Below, one piece after another: positions 18,434 to 26,966 of a DNA stretch of 64,000 nucleotides. The position numbers and the translations under genes are program-made. The notes under the pieces were generated by a model that had not been told where the DNA came from, did not search any database, and worked only from the letters and a program-made list of their open reading frames with translations. The DNA is from Priestia megaterium (GTDB lineage: Bacteria; Bacillota; Bacilli; Bacillales; Bacillaceae_H): NCBI RefSeq assembly GCF_009497655.1, contig NZ_CP023317.1, forward strand, positions 4,803,501 to 4,867,500, read 5' to 3'. Within the stretch, counting starts at the first letter, position 1. Each line of letters begins with the position of its first letter.

Positions 18434-19642
18434 TTAAAATTTAATATAACGTTCAGGGTTTACAGCAGAGCTTTTGCCTTTCCAATCGCCCTTATGCAAT
18501 TCAAAATGCAGGTGAGCACCAAACGAACGTCCTGTGTTCCCTATATAACCTAATTGTTGACCTTTATTGATAGATTGACCACTTGAGACGCTGTAGCTCT
18601 CTAAGTGAGCATAAACTGTAACCCACGTCTGACCTTCGACATTGTGACGAATAAATACGGCATTACCAAAAGAAGAAGAATGATATGCTCTAATTACTTT
18701 TCCGCTTGCTGCGGCTACAACTGGCACACTTTCTCCTCGCTTTCCAATATCAATACCGTAATGTCCTCTTCCAAACGTTTCTCGATATCCAAAATGAGAT
18801 GTTACCGGGCCCTTTGCCGGCCTCATAAACGACCCGCTTGTAACAGGTGGTGCCTCCTCTGTTGCCCCGGCTTTTTCAATTTCTTGCTGTTGAGCTTGTG
18901 CTGCATTTTTTTGATCGGCTAAAATAGAAGCTTGCTCTTCTAATCCAACCGCTTCTTCATTAAATTCTTTTTCCTGATCTTTGAGCGTTTGCATGAGGTG
19001 ATTCTTTTCATCCACTTGTTTTTGCAGCTGCGCACGAAGATTTTTAAGTTCTTCAAGCGCTTGATTTACTTCCGTTAGCTTGTTTTGAACTTTTGTTTCT
19101 TTCTCTTCTTTTGCCTTTTTATCAGCTTCATGCTGCATTAACAAATCGCGGTCAGCCCCTACAATTGTCGAAACCGCACTCACTCTGCTAATAAAGTCTC
19201 CGAAGCTTTCAGAGCCTAGCAGTACATCTATGTAATCCACAGACCCGCCGTTTTCTTGTAAAGCACGAGCACGCTTTTTTAATAGCTCATTTCGTTTTTC
19301 AATTCTTTTTTTTACAACGTCAATTTCATTTTTCAGCTTTTCGATGTCTTGCTTTGCTTTTTCTACTTCAGCTTCACGGCTGCGGATGTCTGCATTTGTC
19401 TGTCCGACTTCTGAATCCAAACGCGCAATCTCAGCTTCTTCGTTTTTTTGCTGTTCTTGAACTTCTTTTAATTTCTCTTTATTTTGATTAATATTTTGGT
19501 TCACATCGTTACTTTTTTTCTCTAAATCACTGAGTTTAGTAGTGCTGGCACTTTCTGCATAAGCAACTTTTTCATTACCTATCCAAGCTGTACCTAGTCC
19601 AACTAAGACTGCTGCTGTCATTACTAATGTCTTACGTGTCAT
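18434..19642 (-). CDS. EnvC/PcsB-like secreted M23 peptidase with coiled coil
   Basis: The 402-residue protein has a signal sequence (TLVMTAAVLVGLGTAWIG), a long coiled coil (~residues 40-260, rich in Lys/Glu/Gln heptads) and a C-terminal LytM/M23 domain. Its zinc ligands are present: HYGID and HLHFE, with SHFGYRETFGRG before. This is the architecture of EnvC-type murein hydrolase activators, except that the metal site is intact, so it could cut peptidoglycan itself. Its position between ftsX and ctpB suggests that FtsEX controls it through the coiled coil (inference). The B. subtilis FtsEX partner CwlO is a different family. Confidence 0.87.
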   Translation of the reverse strand: MTRKTLVMTAAVLVGLGTAWIGNEKVAYAESASTTKLSDLEKKSNDVNQNINQNKEKLKEVQEQQKNEEAEIARLDSEVGQTNADIRSREAEVEKAKQDIEKLKNEIDVVKKRIEKRNELLKKRARALQENGGSVDYIDVLLGSESFGDFISRVSAVSTIVGADRDLLMQHEADKKAKEEKETKVQNKLTEVNQALEELKNLRAQLQKQVDEKNHLMQTLKDQEKEFNEEAVGLEEQASILADQKNAAQAQQQEIEKAGATEEAPPVTSGSFMRPAKGPVTSHFGYRETFGRGHYGIDIGKRGESVPVVAAASGKVIRAYHSSSFGNAVFIRHNVEGQTWVTVYAHLESYSVSSGQSINKGQQLGYIGNTGRSFGAHLHFELHKGDWKGKSSAVNPERYIKF

Positions 19643-19736
19643 TTGTTTCTCCCCATTTGCACATATTTCCCCGTATAAACGGGCATTAGCAAGACCCCCA
19701 TTAGCACTTTTTTCTATTTTTATCTGTAATTACACA

Positions 19737-19774
19737 ACAACCTCACATCTGATAAACATCAAATGTGAGGTTGT
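19737..19774 (-). terminator. strong hairpin after ftsX
   Basis: ACAACCTCACAT and ATGTGAGGTTGT form a perfect 12-bp stem with an AT-rich loop. On the minus strand the tail is TGTGTAATT rather than a clean T-run, so it may stabilise mRNA or terminate weakly between ftsX and the M23 gene. Confidence 0.65.
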
Positions 19775-19802
19775 TATAATCTATTATGTTAAAAATCTAT
19801 CT

Positions 19803-20693
19803 TTATTTTCGTAAGAATTTACGGATGGATAATGTACTTCCCCACATCCCAATTAGACCGCCGATTACTAGTAATAATAGCGATACTTGAAGCACGAATG
19901 GAAAGGCAGGTAAAAGTTCAAAGAATCCATCGAACTTAGGCTGAACTTCATTATATAAAACGCTGTACACACCGATAATAACAGCAATTGGCACAATAGA
20001 ACCAAGCACTCCTAAAAACAGACCTTCAATAAAGAACGGCCAGCGAATAAAGGAGTTTGTGGCTCCAACTAAGCGCATAATTTCAATCTCTTCACGGCGA
20101 GCTACAATCGTAATTTTAATTGTATTTGAAATGAGGAACATCGCTGTAAATAGAAGCCCTAAAATCAGTACTACTCCGATATTACGAGCTACTTTCAGCA
20201 CTTTAAATAACTTTTCAACTTGATCTTGTCCGTATTGAACTTTTGCTGCATACGGATATTTCTCAATTTGTTTAGCTACTTTTGCGACATCAGTCGGCTC
20301 TTTTGTTTTAACAACAAACACATCATTTAATGGGTTTTGCTGCTCAAACGGTTCAAAAGCTTGTCCTTCATCACCCATACTATTAATTAAATCTTTTAAC
20401 TCTTTATCTTTAGAAGAAAACGTCACCGTATCAACTTGCTTAATTGCATCTAGCTTTTCTTTCATTGCTTTTCGATCATCCGCTGTCGCTGCAGCATCAA
20501 CGTGAACGCGAATTTCCACATCATTTTCAATCAATTTAGCAATGTGGTTTAAATTCATCATCAACATAAAAAATACGCCTACAAGCAAGAGCGTCACGGT
20601 AACCGCGCTTGCAGATGCGAATGTCATCCAGCCGTTTCTTCCTAAACTTTTAGATCCTTCACGTAAGTGGCGACCGAATGTCCTAGCCTTCAT
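19803..20693 (-). CDS. ftsX: cell division ABC transporter permease FtsX
   Basis: FtsX is the membrane half of FtsEX, which gates extracellular peptidoglycan hydrolases. It has an N-terminal membrane segment (TFASASAVTVTLLLVGVFF), a large external loop (~60-165) and three C-terminal segments with the FtsX motif RREEIEIMRLVGATNSFIRWPF. I choose the ATG for MKARTFG, eight bases after AGAGGTGA; a GTG four codons earlier sits within the Shine-Dalgarno. This gives 296 residues and an 11-base overlap with ftsE. Confidence 0.95.
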   Translation of the reverse strand: MKARTFGRHLREGSKSLGRNGWMTFASASAVTVTLLLVGVFFMLMMNLNHIAKLIENDVEIRVHVDAAATADDRKAMKEKLDAIKQVDTVTFSSKDKELKDLINSMGDEGQAFEPFEQQNPLNDVFVVKTKEPTDVAKVAKQIEKYPYAAKVQYGQDQVEKLFKVLKVARNIGVVLILGLLFTAMFLISNTIKITIVARREEIEIMRLVGATNSFIRWPFFIEGLFLGVLGSIVPIAVIIGVYSVLYNEVQPKFDGFFELLPAFPFVLQVSLLLLVIGGLIGMWGSTLSIRKFLRK

Positions 20694-21369
20694 ATCCGTA
20701 TTCACCTCTTACTTCATCACGCACAACATTTCCATTTTCAATCGCAATTACGCGCTTTCGAATTGTATTTACAATTTCACGGTTATGCGTTGCCATTAAA
20801 ATAGTCGTACCGCGTTTATTAATCTCCTCAAAAATATCCATGATTTCCCATGAAGTCTCCGGATCAAGGTTCCCTGTCGGTTCGTCGGCGATGACAACCT
20901 TAGGACTATTCACAATTGAACGCGCAATAGACACACGCTGCTGCTCTCCTCCAGATAATTCATCAGGGAAAGAATCCATTTTACCCTTTAACTTAACAAG
21001 CTCTAGCACCTCTAGCACTCGCTTTTTAATTTCTTCGGGACTTTGCTCAATTACTTCTAGTGCAAAAGCAATGTTTTCATAGACCGTTAATTTTGGAAGC
21101 AGCTTGAAATCTTGAAAGACTACACCAATATGACGTCTAAAGATAGGAACTCTGCTATCTTTTATTTTTGCTACATTTGCACCGTTTACAATGATATTTC
21201 CTGAAGAAGGCTTTTCTTCACGATACATCATTTTAATAAAAGTGGATTTTCCTGCTCCACTTGGTCCTACGATATAAGCAAACTCACCTTGATTAATCTT
21301 GATGCTAATGCCATTGATTGCTTTTACACCGTTCGGATACGTTTTATATACATTTTGCATTTCAATCAT
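20683..21369 (-). CDS. ftsE: cell division ATP-binding protein FtsE
   Basis: FtsE is the ATPase of the FtsEX complex. The 228-residue ABC protein has Walker A GPSGAGKST (~36-44), Q-loop VFQDFKLLPKLTVYENIAF, signature LSGGEQQR (~138) and Walker B VVIADEPTGNLDP. Translation is coupled to ftsX by overlap. The 320-base region upstream carries no other gene, so the operon promoter is there. Confidence 0.97.
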   Translation of the reverse strand: MIEMQNVYKTYPNGVKAINGISIKINQGEFAYIVGPSGAGKSTFIKMMYREEKPSSGNIIVNGANVAKIKDSRVPIFRRHIGVVFQDFKLLPKLTVYENIAFALEVIEQSPEEIKKRVLEVLELVKLKGKMDSFPDELSGGEQQRVSIARSIVNSPKVVIADEPTGNLDPETSWEIMDIFEEINKRGTTILMATHNREIVNTIRKRVIAIENGNVVRDEVRGEYGYEG

Positions 21370-21707
21370 AAGTAATCACCTAATCAAGTGTGTTATTTTA
21401 ATACTATGTAAAACTTGTCAAAATACGACAAAACTCTACAATTCAAACCAAAAATTCGACTCTTCTCACGCGCTTTCTCATTATAACATCACTCTTCGTG
21501 AAAATAAGCCCCAAAAATATTACATTTTTATTTCAAATATGACATAAGTAGGATATTTTTAGCAGGGTATGAGAATTTATCCTTATTTTTAATTCTGTTG
21601 TTTTTTGCTGTTCATTTTTTTACGAATATCGTTAGACAAAGCACATTCATGTCTACTTTTTTACAAACGAGGTATGATAAATAAGAAAAACGATGAGGAG
21701 AGATAAC
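21370..21707. other. divergent intergenic region ftsE / flavodoxin-fold reductase
   Basis: About 340 bases without a gene. On the minus strand a TTGACA with nearby TAAAAT or TATTAA is a possible ftsE promoter with poor spacing. On the plus strand TATGAT about 30 bases before the reductase start is a possible -10. Nothing else stands out. Confidence 0.45.
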
Positions 21708-22244
21708 ATGATCACTATTTATGGAAGTTCACGGGAAAACGGAAATACGGAAGAATTGGCTAAAGCAGTCTTAAAAGATATCAATACTGAAGAAGTTTAC
21801 TTACGTAGGCATACCATTAACCCCATTACTGATATGCGTCACGATGAACATGGATTTACCAATCAACAAGATGATTATTATGATATAGCGAAAAAGATGG
21901 CAGCGCACGATACTATTTTATTTGTTACGCCTCTTTACTGGTACGGTATGAGCGGATTGATGAAGAACTTTGTGGATCGTTGGTCTGAAAGCCTTAGAGA
22001 TTCGACAATCAACTTTAAAGAACAAATGAAAAGTAAGCGCGTCTATGTATTAGTAGTCGGGGGCACAGGAGCATCTGTAAAGGCCCTTCCTCTTATTATG
22101 CAATTTCAATACATTGTCGATTTTATTGGTTCTTCCTTTAGCGGATACATCATTGGAGAAGCCAATGCACCTGGAGACATAACAAAAGATGTCAAAGCTC
22201 AACAGCAAGCTATTGTCTTAAATGAACAATTAAAGCAGCTTTAA
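21708..22244 (+). CDS. NAD(P)H-dependent FMN reductase-like flavodoxin-fold protein (YwqN type)
   Basis: The protein has the flavodoxin-like fold of the NADPH-dependent FMN reductase family: an FMN phosphate loop YGSSRENGNTE near the start and TPLYWYGMSGLMKNFVDRW (residues ~77-95) over the isoalloxazine ring. I set the start at the ATG for MITIYGSS, seven bases after GAGGAG; an ATG five codons earlier is inside the leader. This gives 178 residues. It stands alone between ftsE and cccB, convergent with cccB. The physiological acceptor (quinone, azo or nitro compound) is not predictable. Confidence 0.8.
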   Translation: MITIYGSSRENGNTEELAKAVLKDINTEEVYLRRHTINPITDMRHDEHGFTNQQDDYYDIAKKMAAHDTILFVTPLYWYGMSGLMKNFVDRWSESLRDSTINFKEQMKSKRVYVLVVGGTGASVKALPLIMQFQYIVDFIGSSFSGYIIGEANAPGDITKDVKAQQQAIVLNEQLKQL

Positions 22245-22247
22245 CAC

Positions 22248-22277
22248 AAAAATAAGACGGATAACCGTCTTATTTTT
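22248..22277. terminator. bidirectional terminator reductase / cccB
   Basis: AAAAATAAGACGG and CCGTCTTATTTTT pair over 13 bp with a four-base loop. It lies between the two convergent genes and overlaps the 3' end of cccB. Confidence 0.88.
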
Positions 22278-22584
22278 TCTTTGCCAGCCAAGCCGCAACT
22301 TTTTTGGCATCTTCTTCATTAATCAGTCCTTTTGGCATACCGCCTTGACCATTGTTAATAATGTTTTCAATTTCAGCTTCTGAGTGCTTGCTGCCTACAT
22401 GCTGCAAGCTTGGCCCATTTGCTCCTCCTAAATCTACACCGTGACAGCCTGTACAGTTTTTCTTCACAATATCTTCTGCACTCGCTGAAGATTCACCGGC
22501 AGATTCATTTTTGGAACTGCCTCCGCCGCACGCGGACAAAACAAGCGCTAGGCCAATTGTTAACGTTAATAATACTTTTTTCAA
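22270..22584 (-). CDS. cccB: cytochrome c-551 lipoprotein
   Basis: A membrane-anchored monohaem cytochrome c. The protein has a lipoprotein signal with lipobox LSACGG, a Gly/Ser-rich linker and one haem motif CTGCHG with the axial Met in GGMPKG. I choose the TTG that starts LKKVLLTL, because AAGGGGGAG lies five to eight bases before it; this gives 104 residues. Longer readings from a GTG upstream would place the Shine-Dalgarno inside the gene. As in B. subtilis, it is next to ftsE. It probably carries electrons to a cytochrome c oxidase. Confidence 0.92.
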   Translation of the reverse strand: MKKVLLTLTIGLALVLSACGGGSSKNESAGESSASAEDIVKKNCTGCHGVDLGGANGPSLQHVGSKHSEAEIENIINNGQGGMPKGLINEEDAKKVAAWLAKKK

Positions 22585-22708
22585 GCCTTCTCCCCCTTGC
22601 TGTAGAGTTTTCACTCTATTATAACCTACTCAAGAATGTTTAAAACACTCTGTTTACAAGGACTTTGTTTCAATTTCATGAATTCTCTCATCGTATTTAT
22701 GTATGAGG

Positions 22709-23425
22709 TCAAGCAATTGATTCGTTTCCTAAACGTTTTTTGTATACTACGCGTGAAATTGTCACACTGAGCTCATATAAGAGCAGAAGCGGGACAATGA
22801 CTAAAATATCGGAAATAAAATCAGGAGGAGTAATAAGCACAGATATCACAATTAAAGCAAAATAAGATAACTTCCTTGCTTTAGCTAACCTCACTGGATT
22901 TAGAACCCCTAAACGCGTTAAAAATAAGACAACTAAAGGCATTTCAAATAAAAAACCAAATGGTAAACACAGATTAAGCATAAAACGGAAATAATGCTCC
23001 GCCGTAAACATGAGTGAAAACTGATCATTCGACAAACCTGTTAAAAATGCTAAAACCATTGGAAATAAAACAAAATAACCAAACCCCAAGCCACTTACAA
23101 ATAAGAGAAAAAAGAATGGAATGAAGGTAATCATAATCTTATACTCTTCCTTTTTTAATCCCGGTGAAACAAACCGAAATACTTGATAAGCAGCTACTGG
23201 AAGTGTAAAAGCAAGCGCAAAAACAAATGCAAGCACCATATAAATCCATACAATTTCACTTGGTCCAAGTACAGCAAGCTTGCCGTCCAAATCTTTCACT
23301 AGCCACTGATAAATATCTTGTACAAATACAAAACTGACAATAAGTAAAACTACAAATGCACAAAGTGTTTTAATAATACGAACACGCAATTCTTCAAGGT
23401 GCTCCATCAAGCTCATTTCTCCCAT
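22709..23425 (-). CDS. tatC: Sec-independent translocase subunit TatC
   Basis: TatC is the receptor for twin-arginine signal peptides. The 238-residue protein has six membrane segments and the family motifs MEHLEELRVRI at the cytoplasmic N-terminus and FVSPGLKKEE in the first periplasmic loop. It is downstream of tatA and of phoD, which encodes the cognate Tat substrate; the set matches B. subtilis phoD-tatAd-tatCd. A perfect hairpin sits in the 59-base tatA-tatC gap. Confidence 0.96.
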   Translation of the reverse strand: MGEMSLMEHLEELRVRIIKTLCAFVVLLIVSFVFVQDIYQWLVKDLDGKLAVLGPSEIVWIYMVLAFVFALAFTLPVAAYQVFRFVSPGLKKEEYKIMITFIPFFFLLFVSGLGFGYFVLFPMVLAFLTGLSNDQFSLMFTAEHYFRFMLNLCLPFGFLFEMPLVVLFLTRLGVLNPVRLAKARKLSYFALIVISVLITPPDFISDILVIVPLLLLYELSVTISRVVYKKRLGNESIA

Positions 23426-23451
23426 TGTCTATTTCTCCTTTCTGACAAGTA

Positions 23452-23479
23452 GAAATAGACGAGTTTCCTCGTCTATTTC
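23452..23479 (-). other. perfect hairpin in the tatA-tatC intergenic gap
   Basis: GAAATAGACGAG and CTCGTCTATTTC form a 12-bp stem with a four-base loop. On the minus strand no T-run follows, so it is not a standard terminator. It could stabilise the upstream tatA message or lower tatC expression (inference). Confidence 0.55.
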
Positions 23480-23484
23480 CTTAC

Positions 23485-23703
23485 TTACAGTGTCGATTCA
23501 TTCCTTTTTTGTTCAGAAACGGTTGCTGCCTGCTTTTCTTTAACACTTTCATCATCTGATACGAGCCCTTTTGCTGCTCCTTTAAATTCAGTTAATGTTC
23601 GCCCAAACGCCCGTCCAACTTCCGGCAGCTTAGACGGCCCAAAAATAATTAACGCAATGACCAAAATAATAACTAAACCAGGAATTCCAATATTAGAAAG
23701 CAT
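23485..23703 (-). CDS. tatA: Sec-independent translocase subunit TatA
   Basis: TatA forms the protein-conducting assembly of the Tat pathway. The 72-residue protein has one N-terminal membrane helix, then the hallmark [17 protein letters not shown] amphipathic helix and a charged tail. It lies 26 bases after phoD and before tatC. Confidence 0.95.
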   Translation of the reverse strand: MLSNIGIPGLVIILVIALIIFGPSKLPEVGRAFGRTLTEFKGAAKGLVSDDESVKEKQAATVSEQKRNESTL

Positions 23704-23729
23704 ACTTGACCTCCTTTCCCTTACTCAAT

Positions 23730-25490
23730 TTACTGCTGTACTTTTTCTTTCTTTTTCAACTCTTGTTTTTCATGTGCTTTCCCGTGTGCCCGCATACGAT
23801 CTTCCTCTACTTCCTTAGAAATCTTTAGCCCACGCGGCACGTTATTTACTTCAACTTCTGTCATACCTTTTCCATCTTTTTTATATTGAAAGGAAGCTCG
23901 AGTTGAAATTTCCGCACCAGGTTCTGTTACAAAAGGCACAACGCGATAATCAGCTTGCCATATATCAGGAGTGACCGTACACCTTACATATCCTCTGTAA
24001 TCATTAAAGAATGTGAGATGTGGATTTTGACTTAAAATTTTATCCGTATCAGCTCGTTTATCTGCTCCGTTCCCTCCGGAAGTGATGGAGGTGCCGACGA
24101 ACTCTGCACCAATAATTCTTGAATTAAGATTGGCAAAATCCGTGTGTAAATTAGAAGCCCAGTTAGCGTGCACATCTCCAGTTAGTACAATGACGTTGTC
24201 CAACTTTTTCTTTTCAATAAAATCAATAACACGCTGACGATTCGCCGTATACCCATCCCATGCATCCATGCTGTATGTAGGCTTAGCCGCCGTTCCAAAT
24301 TTTCTGGGAGCAAAGAAAATTTGTTGAGCCAGTACGTTCCAATGACACGCTGATTTTTCAAGATTAGTAAAAAGCCATTTTTCTTGTTCAATCCCTAATA
24401 GCGTACGTTTAGGATCAAGAGATTCTGGCGTTTGCGGCTTTGTTCCGTCTCCGTTTGCTTGATCGTCTCTGTATTGACGCGTATCCAACACTTGAAAGGA
24501 AGCTAGTTTCCCATATGAAAAGTCACGATACAATCTCATATCCGTTCCGTGAGGCAAGGATGTTTGACGCAAAGGCATATGTTCGTAATAAGCTTGATAA
24601 GCTGCCGCGCGGCGTTGAATAAATGCTTCTACTGATTGTCCTTTTTCAGGAATTACATTTGCATAATTGTTTTCTACTTCATGATCATCCCACGTCACAA
24701 TCCACGGAAAAGCAGCATGAGCAGACTTCAAATTGGCATCTGACCTGTACTGAGCATGCCTGTTTCGATAGTCTTGAAGCGTTTGAATTTCTGCGCTGCT
24801 GTGAGTACGAACATTTCCGCTTGCAGCCACATACTCGTTTGGTCCATATTCATAGATGTAATCGCCCAAATGAACCACAAAATCCAATTGTTCTTTAACC
24901 ATATGTTCATAGGCTGTAAAGTAACCATGTTCATACTGTTGACACGAAGCGAATGCAAACGTCATGCTGGCTACTTCTGCATTTGCTGAAGGAAGTGTTT
25001 TTGTTTTTCCAACCGGGCTTAACTCATGACCGCTTTTAAATCGATAATAATAAATACGGTTTGGCTTTAATCCTTTTACATCAACGTGAACAGAGTGAGC
25101 AAGTTCAGGTCTAGCTATTTCTGTTCCTCGTTTGACAATTCGATGAAAATCTTCATCTTCGGCAAGCTCCCATTTTACTGGAACGGGTTGATTAGGCATT
25201 CCCCCGCCATTCAATGGGTCTGGTGCTAATCTTGTCCAAAGAACAATACTATCTGCTAAAGGATCTCCCGATGCGACGCCTAAAGTGAACGGATAACTTG
25301 AAAATTTAGGCGCTGCCGCTGAAACTTCTACTGCATTTAAACCGATAGACTGAGCAATTGTTAAGCCAAGTGATACTCCTGCTACTTTTCCAGCTCCTTG
25401 TAAAAAACGCCTTCTATCAAACCCTTTACTCGAAGAAAAACTGTTCTGTTTTACTTGCTCTATTAATTCGTGTAACGATTTATTTGCCAC
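23730..25490 (-). CDS. phoD: alkaline phosphatase/phosphodiesterase PhoD (Tat-exported)
   Basis: PhoD is a secreted metal-dependent phosphodiesterase/phosphatase that attacks wall teichoic acid during phosphate starvation. The 586-residue protein has a twin-arginine signal (FDRRRFLQGAGKVAG), the PhoD N-terminal domain (LGVASGDPLADSIVLWTRLAP) and metal-site motifs FASCQQYEHG, HLGDYIYEYG, TWDDHEVENN and LTGDVHANW. The start is GTG with GGAAGGGG eight bases upstream; the nearby ATG is out of frame. It leads the phoD-tatA-tatC operon, behind a Pho box and TATAAT. Confidence 0.95.
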   Translation of the reverse strand: MANKSLHELIEQVKQNSFSSSKGFDRRRFLQGAGKVAGVSLGLTIAQSIGLNAVEVSAAAPKFSSYPFTLGVASGDPLADSIVLWTRLAPDPLNGGGMPNQPVPVKWELAEDEDFHRIVKRGTEIARPELAHSVHVDVKGLKPNRIYYYRFKSGHELSPVGKTKTLPSANAEVASMTFAFASCQQYEHGYFTAYEHMVKEQLDFVVHLGDYIYEYGPNEYVAASGNVRTHSSAEIQTLQDYRNRHAQYRSDANLKSAHAAFPWIVTWDDHEVENNYANVIPEKGQSVEAFIQRRAAAYQAYYEHMPLRQTSLPHGTDMRLYRDFSYGKLASFQVLDTRQYRDDQANGDGTKPQTPESLDPKRTLLGIEQEKWLFTNLEKSACHWNVLAQQIFFAPRKFGTAAKPTYSMDAWDGYTANRQRVIDFIEKKKLDNVIVLTGDVHANWASNLHTDFANLNSRIIGAEFVGTSITSGGNGADKRADTDKILSQNPHLTFFNDYRGYVRCTVTPDIWQADYRVVPFVTEPGAEISTRASFQYKKDGKGMTEVEVNNVPRGLKISKEVEEDRMRAHGKAHEKQELKKKEKVQQ

Positions 25491-25522
25491 TGCACATGCC
25501 CCTTCCTCTTGATTTAACTCAA

Positions 25523-25564
25523 ATTATAAAAGCTGTTTGTAAAAGAGGTATAAAGGATTGTAAA
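25523..25564 (-). promoter_or_regulatory. PhoP-dependent promoter of phoD (Pho box and -10)
   Basis: Read on the minus strand, three TTWAYA-like hexamers (TTTACA, TTTATA, TTTACA at 25559-64, 25549-54 and 25538-43, periods 10 and 11) precede TATAAT (25523-25528). This is the layout of PhoP-activated Bacillus promoters. Transcription would start about 25 bases before the GTG. Confidence 0.7.
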
Positions 25565-25733
25565 GAAGCATTTACCATAAAATAGGTATTTTAAACCATT
25601 TTATTTCATTGACAAAATAAGCGAACGGACGACAGCAACCTTTAAATTTCTGCATTTTCTTAATTTTCTATCTACAAATAGTTCTTTACGCTCGTTTTTC
25701 TTCATTCAAATTTTACAAAGTCCTAACAACTAA

Positions 25734-25765
25734 AAAAAGGCAGCATACCGAGGTATACTGCCTTT
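25734..25765 (-). terminator. terminator of prfB
   Basis: AAAAAGGCAGTATACC and its partner GCATACC/GGTATACTGCC form a long stem with a short GAG loop and a T-run on the minus strand. Confidence 0.88.
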
Positions 25766-25768
25766 TGA

Positions 25769-26867
25769 TTAAATATGAGAACGTAAATACGCATCAATAA
25801 ACGGATCTAGATCTCCATCCATTACACTTTGCGTGTTTCCGACTTCCGTATTTGTGCGGTGATCTTTTACTAACGAATACGGATGGAATACGTAAGAACG
25901 AATTTGACTTCCCCATCCAATATCTTTTTGTTCTCCGCGGATTTCAGCTAGCTGTTCTTGCTGCTTCTCAATTTCTAACTGATACAACTTAGATTTTAAC
26001 ATCTTCATTGCTTGCTCACGGTTTTTAATTTGTGAACGTTCCGTCTGACAAGATACGACTACATTAGTTGGGAGGTGAGTAATACGAACAGCTGAATCTG
26101 TTGTATTGATATGCTGACCTCCGGCACCGCTTGCACGGTACGTATCAACCTTCAAATCTTCCGTACGAATATCAATTGAAATTTCATCGTTAAATTCCGG
26201 CATTATGTCGCACGATACGAATGACGTATGACGACGGCCTGATGAATCAAACGGAGAAATACGAACGAGACGATGAACGCCTTTTTCAGCTTTTAAATAC
26301 CCGTACGCATTATGGCCTTTAATTAAAAGCGTTACACTTTTAATACCAGCTTCATCCCCAGGTAAGTAATCAAGTGTTTCTACTTTGAAACCTTTTTTCT
26401 CCGCCCAGCGCGTATACATACGTAGTAACATTGAACCCCAATCCTGTGATTCTGTTCCACCAGCACCTGGGTGCAATTCTAAAATGGCGTTATTTTTATC
26501 ATACGGCTCGCTTAAAAGCAGCTGTAATTCAAAGTCGTTCATGCCTGAAATAAGCTCTTTTAGTTCACTAACTAGTTCTTCTGCTAAATCTTCATCGTAT
26601 TCTTCTTTTACAAGTTCATGAGATATCTGTAAATTTTCGTATGTTTCATCTAAGTGGTTAAATTGATTTACTGCATCTTTTAAACCATTGGCTTCATTAA
26701 TAACAGTCTGAGCTGCCTGCTGGTCATTCCAAAAATTTGGATCAGCCATAGTCTCATCTAATTCATCGATACGAGCTTGTTTTGTATCGAGGTCAAAGAG
26801 ACCCCCTAAAGTCCGCTAATCGCTTAGCTGTTTTGTCAAGTTCTTGCTTAATTTCTACTAAATCCAT
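25769..26867 (-). CDS. prfB: peptide chain release factor 2 (programmed +1 frameshift)
   Basis: RF2 terminates translation at UGA and UAA. The gene is in two frames: a 24-codon leader from the ATG at 26867 ([20 protein letters not shown]...) ends at an in-frame TGA, and ribosomes must slip +1 there to continue, giving about 365 residues. The body has the GGQ motif ([10 protein letters not shown]) for peptidyl-tRNA hydrolysis and the recognition SPF-type motif [15 protein letters not shown]. The frameshift is the classic RF2 autoregulation, not a mutation. It follows secA. Confidence 0.96.
26793..26807 (-). promoter_or_regulatory. prfB frameshift site
   Basis: Minus strand AGGGGG TCT CTT TGA C: an internal Shine-Dalgarno-like AGGGGG placed three bases before the slippery CTT, followed by the in-frame UGA and C. 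The only change from the textbook site is TCT instead of TAT in the spacer. Confidence 0.95.
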
Positions 26868-26899
26868 GAGTTAAACACCTCTATTTTATTTTTGACGCA

Positions 26900-26933
26900 C
26901 AGGAAGGAAATGAGAAGACTCATTTCCTTCCTG
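26900..26933 (-). other. long hairpin between secA and prfB
   Basis: CAGGAAGGAAATGAG and CTCATTTCCTTCCTG form a perfect 15-bp stem with a four-base loop. The minus-strand tail (TGCGTC) has no T-run, so it may be a processing or weak termination element between secA and prfB. Confidence 0.6.
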
Positions 26934-26966
26934 TACTAGTTCATTCTATACTAATTGACTCTTATT

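Noticed and set aside
26750-26867. prfB as a pseudogene with a broken 5' end
   Set aside because: The stop is the conserved programmed +1 frameshift site of RF2, with AGGGGG and CTTTGAC in place.
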